Assembly: GCA_002343715.1 (NCBI GenBank) | Contig: DDSA01000274.1 | Location: 1-9,772 of the forward strand | DNA length: 9,772 bases | Source: Phycisphaerales bacterium UBA2402 | GTDB lineage: Bacteria; Planctomycetota; Phycisphaerae; Phycisphaerales; UBA1924 | Direction: 5' to 3' | Part shown: piece by piece, positions 6,586 to 9,772 of the stretch | Layout of the letters: each line of letters starts with the position of its first letter | Position numbering within the stretch: the stretch's first letter is position 1 | Made by a program: the position numbers and the translations under genes | The notes under the pieces: generated by a model | Seen by the model: the letters and a program-made list of their open reading frames with translations, nothing else | What the model was told of the DNA's origin: nothing | Databases searched by the model: none

Positions 6586-7725
6586 TCAAGCCTTCTTGGC
6601 GATTTTATAGAATGGCAACGGCGTGACGGATGCGGTGAGGCTGCTGCCGCGGCCGGTGTCGATCTCGACCGTGGTGCCGGGCGCGTGCAGCGCCACATCG
6701 AGAAAGCCCATCGCGATGCACTTGCCCAGCGTGGGGCTTGGGCAGGCGCTGGAGATGAGTCCGACCTCGCCAGCGCCCTGCTTGATGACCATGCCGGGGC
6801 GGGCGGAGCGCTGACCCTCGATCATCAAGCCGGCGATTTTCCTCTTCGGGCCTCCCTGGGCCTGGGTCTGCTTCAGGGCGTCTTGACCGATGAACTTCTC
6901 GCCCTTGTCCATCTGGTCCTTGTCGAGGGTGATGGCGAAGTCGACGCCGCAGGAGAGGGCGTTGATCTCTTCGCCCAGTTCGTGCCCGTAGAGGGGCATG
7001 CCCGCCTCGGTGCGGAGGGTGTCGCGACAGCCCAGGCCCGCGGGCTTGAGGATCGCCTGCTCGGCCTTGATGTCCACGCCCTGCGTGAGGTACTTCATCG
7101 CCATGCCCACGGCCATGTTGGGAAGAATGACCTCGATCCCGTCCTCGCCGGTGTAGCCGGTGCGGCTCACGATCAGCTTGGCGACCAGGAGGTTCTTGAC
7201 CGCGAAGCGGTACTTCTTGAGCGTGGGGATCTCACGGCTGAACTGGCCGATTCGCTCGATGACCTTGGGGCCTTGCAGCGCCACCATCGAGGTCGAGGTG
7301 GTCTGGTCCTCCATCTTCACGTTGAGGTCGCCCGCGGCCCGCACCTGATCGAAGTGCTTGACGAGTTTCTCGCGGTTGCTCGCGTTGACGACGACGAGGA
7401 ACTGGTCGTCATCCACGCGGTAGACGATCACGTCGTCGCGAACGCCGCCGGCCTCGTTGCAAACCAGGGAATAGCGGCACTGGCCGATCTCCATATCGCT
7501 GATGCGGCGGGTGCAGGCACGCTCCAGCAGGCGTCGGGCGTGCCGGCCCGTGAACTTCACGCGGCCCATGTGCGACACGTCGAAGATGCCGCCGCTGGTG
7601 CGCACCTGGTGGTGCTCGGCGGTGGTGCCGGCGCCCTTGTAGTACAGGGGCATCTCCCACCCGGCAAACTCGACCATGTGGGCGCCGTACTCGACGTGAA
7701 AGGCATGAAGGGCGGTGCGTAGCAA
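6586..7725 (-). CDS. gcvT: Aminomethyltransferase, glycine cleavage system T protein
   Basis: 379 residues. It takes the aminomethyl group from lipoylated H protein and passes the one-carbon unit to tetrahydrofolate, releasing ammonia. Visible: EFAGWEMPLYY (19-29), GGIFDVSHMG (45-54), GGVRDDVIVYR (93-103) carrying the conserved Asp pair at 97-98, VVNASNREK (112-120), SRTGYTGEDGIEV (187-199), EAGMPLYGHEL (240-250), and a C-terminal barrel ending PFYKIAKKA. I chose TTG 7725: it starts MLRTALHAFH as family members do, and CAGGAG lies nine bases upstream. A frame from ATG 7863 would add 46 low-complexity Arg/Pro-rich residues and overlap the comM start. No gcvH or gcvP is in the window, so the rest of the system must be encoded elsewhere. 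Confidence 0.94.
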   Translation of the reverse strand: MLRTALHAFHVEYGAHMVEFAGWEMPLYYKGAGTTAEHHQVRTSGGIFDVSHMGRVKFTGRHARRLLERACTRRISDMEIGQCRYSLVCNEAGGVRDDVIVYRVDDDQFLVVVNASNREKLVKHFDQVRAAGDLNVKMEDQTTSTSMVALQGPKVIERIGQFSREIPTLKKYRFAVKNLLVAKLIVSRTGYTGEDGIEVILPNMAVGMAMKYLTQGVDIKAEQAILKPAGLGCRDTLRTEAGMPLYGHELGEEINALSCGVDFAITLDKDQMDKGEKFIGQDALKQTQAQGGPKRKIAGLMIEGQRSARPGMVIKQGAGEVGLISSACPSPTLGKCIAMGFLDVALHAPGTTVEIDTGRGSSLTASVTPLPFYKIAKKA

Positions 7726-7841
7726 GGGGCTGGACTCCTGGAAAGAGCGGATCGTAGAAGGGTGCGAACGCTCGGGACGCCGTGGCACGCTCGGCCGATC
7801 GAGTGCGCCGCGCCGAATCGCCCCGTATCCTCCCCGCTCCC
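7726..7841. other. Divergent promoter region between gcvT and comM
   Basis: 116 bp between the chosen start codons. It must hold both promoters unless one gene is read from further away. A TATCCT at 7826-7831 lies 10 bp before the comM ATG with no ribosome binding site between them, which would suit a leaderless or nearly leaderless transcript, but no matching -35 is evident. No glycine riboswitch-like structure was recognised in front of gcvT. Confidence 0.4.
7735..7740 (-). promoter_or_regulatory. Ribosome binding site supporting a TTG start for gcvT
   Basis: On the minus strand CAGGAG runs from 7740 to 7735, followed by nine bases and then TTG at 7725. This is near-ideal Shine-Dalgarno spacing and the only good site upstream of the conserved N-terminus. 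Confidence 0.65.
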
Positions 7842-9410
7842 ATGCTGGCCCGCGTGCAGTCATACCTGCTTCAAGGCATCGACGCCCTCCCCTGCGAGGT
7901 CGAGGTGGACTTCAGCGAGACCGAAGGGACGATGACCGAGCCGCGGTCCTTCATCGTCGGGCTTCCCGACACCGCCGTGAAGGAGTCGATGGAGCGGGTG
8001 CGATCGGCGGTCTCCAACAGCGGGTACTCGCCACCGATGGGCCGGACGCTGGTGAACCTGGCCCCGGCGGATGTTCGCAAGGAAGGCCCGACGTACGACC
8101 TTCCCATCGCCATCGGTCTGCTCGCGGTGCAGGGTGTGGTGCGGCCCGTGCGCGGGACCGAGGAGCGGGGGCTGGACTACAGGAAACTGGTCTTCGGCGG
8201 TGAGTTGGCCCTCGATGGCCGGTTGCGCCCCATCAAGGGGGCCATCGCGATGGCGGCGCTGGCCAAGCAGCGCGGGGCCGCGGGCGTGGTCGTGTCGGCG
8301 GACAACGCGCAAGAGGCGGCGGTGGTTGAGGGTGTCAATGTGTACGCGGCGAGGACGCTCAGCGAGGTCGTGGGCCTGTTGACGGGGCACATCGAGGCGG
8401 AGCCGGTGCCCCCGCCGGATGTGGGCGCGATGCTGCGCAACGCCGCCGCGCCCATCGACTTCGCGGAGGTGCGCGGGCAGGAGGGTGTGAAGCGGGCGAT
8501 CGTCATCGCCGCGGCGGGCGGGCACAACCTGCTGATGCTCGGCCCCCCGGGCAGCGGCAAGACGATGATGGCCAAGGCCCTGCCTGGTGTGCTGCCAAGC
8601 CTGACGGGCGAGGAGGCCATCGAGATCACCCGCATTTATTCCGCGGCGGGGCAGCTCGCGCCGGGGCAGAGTCTGGTCACGGCCCGCCCGGTGCGCACCC
8701 CGCACCACACCGCCTCTTCGGCGGCGGTGGTGGGGGGCGGGATCATCCCGCGCCCGGGTGATATCTCGTTGGCGCACCGTGGGGTTCTGTTCCTGGACGA
8801 ACTGGCGGAGTTCCCGCGCGATGTGCTCGAATCGCTTCGACAACCGATGGAAGACCACGTCGTGACCATCTCCCGCAGCCACGGGTCGGTCCGGTTCCCC
8901 GCGAGTTTCATGCTGATCGCGGCGATGAACCCGACACCCAAAGGCGACATCGCGCCGGGGGAGGTGGGGAAGCGGGCGATGGAGGCGTATCTCGCGAGAC
9001 TGTCGGGGCCGCTGCTTGATCGGATCGACATCCACGTCGAGGCCCCGGCGGTGCCGTGGAAGGAACTGTCTCGCACAGCGCGCGGTGGTGGCGATGAGGC
9101 GAAGGGCACCACGACGGAGAGCATGCGGCGGCAGGTCGATGCGGCGCGGGCGATGCAGATCGGTCGGCAGGGTGCTTCGGTCTCCAACGCGAGACTGACC
9201 GGTAAGCAACTCGATCGGTTCGCAAGGATGGATGATGCCACGCTGTCGCTGCTCGGGAGCGCGATGACCGAACTGGGGCTCTCGGCGCGGGCGTACGACA
9301 AGATCAGACGGGTCGCTCGGACGATCGCGGACCTTGCCGGGAGCGAGGATGTGAGGCTCGAGCACGTGAGCGAGGCCGTGAGCTATCGACTGCTCGATCG
9401 AAAGGGCTGA
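7842..9410 (+). CDS. comM: ComM/YifB-family magnesium-chelatase-like AAA+ ATPase
   Basis: 522 residues, near the family norm. ComM proteins are hexameric AAA+ helicases that promote branch migration when DNA is integrated during natural transformation; many bacteria not known to be competent also carry one. Visible: N-terminal Lon-protease-like fold (MLARVQSYLLQGIDA start, SFIVGLPDTAVKES, GGELALDGRLRPIKGA); AAA+ domain with Walker A GPPGSGKT (234-241) and Walker B LFLDE (D319, E320); RTPHHTASSAAVVGGG between them; LSGPLLDRIDIHVEAP as sensor region; and a C-terminal helical domain with LTGKQLDRF and SARAYDKIRRVARTIADL. ATG 7842 is chosen because it begins exactly at the conserved N-terminus; 20 further in-frame codons upstream look non-coding. 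Odd: after AAMNP (361-365) the usual cysteine-rich CPCG segment is replaced by TPKGDIAPGEVGKR. It diverges from gcvT and ends before a strong hairpin. Confidence 0.93.
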   Translation: MLARVQSYLLQGIDALPCEVEVDFSETEGTMTEPRSFIVGLPDTAVKESMERVRSAVSNSGYSPPMGRTLVNLAPADVRKEGPTYDLPIAIGLLAVQGVVRPVRGTEERGLDYRKLVFGGELALDGRLRPIKGAIAMAALAKQRGAAGVVVSADNAQEAAVVEGVNVYAARTLSEVVGLLTGHIEAEPVPPPDVGAMLRNAAAPIDFAEVRGQEGVKRAIVIAAAGGHNLLMLGPPGSGKTMMAKALPGVLPSLTGEEAIEITRIYSAAGQLAPGQSLVTARPVRTPHHTASSAAVVGGGIIPRPGDISLAHRGVLFLDELAEFPRDVLESLRQPMEDHVVTISRSHGSVRFPASFMLIAAMNPTPKGDIAPGEVGKRAMEAYLARLSGPLLDRIDIHVEAPAVPWKELSRTARGGGDEAKGTTTESMRRQVDAARAMQIGRQGASVSNARLTGKQLDRFARMDDATLSLLGSAMTELGLSARAYDKIRRVARTIADLAGSEDVRLEHVSEAVSYRLLDRKG

Positions 9411-9431
9411 GCCGGCTCCGACTTCAAGAAA

Positions 9432-9461
9432 AAGGCCCGGTGCGTTTCGGCACCGGGCCTT
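9432..9461 (-). terminator. Rho-independent terminator, stronger in the minus direction, probably shared
   Basis: A perfect 12-bp inverted repeat (AAGGCCCGGTGC at 9432-9443 and its complement at 9450-9461) encloses a 6-nt loop. On the minus strand the stem runs into CCTTTTTCTT, a proper T-tract, so it terminates the right-edge gene well. On the plus strand only two T's follow, so it would be a weaker stop for comM, 21 bp after its stop codon. It fits a bidirectional terminator between convergent genes. Confidence 0.85.
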
Positions 9462-9480
9462 GTGAAAACTTTGCGGAGTC

Positions 9481-9772
9481 TCACCGCGTGCGGCGGCGGA
9501 GGAGTACCAGGCCGACCAGTGCCGGGAGGCCGATGGCCGCAGCGCCGATCCCGGCGCCCGTCGTCGTGGCCTGCTGACGCTGACGGGCGTGTTCGGCCTC
9601 GATGGACGCCAGGCGGTACTCGATGGAGGCGATCTGCTGATCGCGGGTCTCGAGCTCGGCCGTGAGCTTGGCGTTCAGGCCCTGGATGGCGACGAGGGCC
9701 ACCGAGGCTTGATCGGCAACGTTGATCTTGGTTTCGTCGGTGCCGAGCTTGAAGGACGCCATGAAGTCTTGG
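9481..9772 (-). CDS. C-terminal part of a probable surface or tail-fibre-like protein, N-terminus beyond window
   Basis: The frame is open to the right edge. An ATG at 9762 would give 93 residues, but the codons before it (reading QDF into MASFKLG) continue without a stop, and there is no room to see a ribosome binding site. Numbering from that ATG, residues 17-30 read DQASVALVAIQGLN, which resembles the region just after intramolecular-chaperone (peptidase S74-like) endings of large secreted planctomycete proteins. Next comes a charged heptad-like coiled coil (about 30-64: LNAKLTAELETRDQQIASIE and on), then a glycine/alanine-rich membrane segment (about 69-87) and a final RRRTR. That end resembles sorting tails such as PEP-CTERM but has no PEP motif. 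I infer the C-terminus of a membrane-anchored exported protein; a free-standing 93-residue membrane protein is the alternative. Function is not assigned. Confidence 0.6.
   Translation of the reverse strand, partial: QDFMASFKLGTDETKINVADQASVALVAIQGLNAKLTAELETRDQQIASIEYRLASIEAEHARQRQQATTTGAGIGAAAIGLPALVGLVLLRRRTR

Noticed and set aside
6685..7722. 345-residue plus-strand open frame opposite gcvT
   Set aside because: Antisense shadow rich in Leu/Val/His/Asp; gcvT motifs run through the minus strand over the same span.
7860..9365. 501-residue minus-strand open frame opposite comM
   Set aside because: Long only because stop codons are rare at this GC content; Arg/His-rich with no domain, while comM on the plus strand has complete AAA+ motifs.

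Overview
This is a GC-rich bacterial window that looks like a member of the Planctomycetota, probably Phycisphaerae-like. The support is a ThuA-DUF1080 sugar protein, a kinase-fold regulator-like protein, a ComM with an altered cysteine segment, and the wording of the clpC N-terminus. The assignment rests on remembered family sequences, not on a search. No rRNA, tRNA, CRISPR array, insertion sequence or phage module is visible.

Layout. At 1-2152 on the minus strand is most of a ClpC unfoldase, cut by the left edge. It has three Clp N-terminal half-repeats where two are normal, and its character changes near 1810-1860. The first ~113 residues read like a planctomycete ClpC and the remainder like a Verrucomicrobiota-type ClpC. 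This is either a true recombinant or an assembly chimera, so the first ~1.8 kb should be treated with caution. A 522-bp divergent spacer follows. Three plus-strand genes come next: a degenerate protein-kinase-fold protein (2675-3463), an exported ThuA-DUF1080 fusion (3514-4947) and xylulokinase xylB (5050-6576).

xylB converges on gcvT (minus, 6586-7725) with 9 bp between the stop codons. gcvT appears to start at a TTG preceded by a good ribosome binding site. It diverges from comM (plus, 7842-9410) across a 116-bp spacer. A perfect 12-bp hairpin terminator (9432-9461) separates comM from a minus-strand reading frame at the right edge. That frame is most likely the C-terminal tail of a larger surface protein: coiled coil, membrane segment, arginine-rich end.

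How the genes work together. The ThuA-DUF1080 protein and xylulokinase suggest a small carbohydrate module, with glycan or keto-sugar processing outside the cytoplasm and pentulose phosphorylation inside. gcvT (one-carbon metabolism), comM (branch migration of recombining DNA) and clpC (proteolysis) are unrelated housekeeping genes. The most notable points are the ClpC junction and the pseudokinase; I do not see a complete new multi-gene system.
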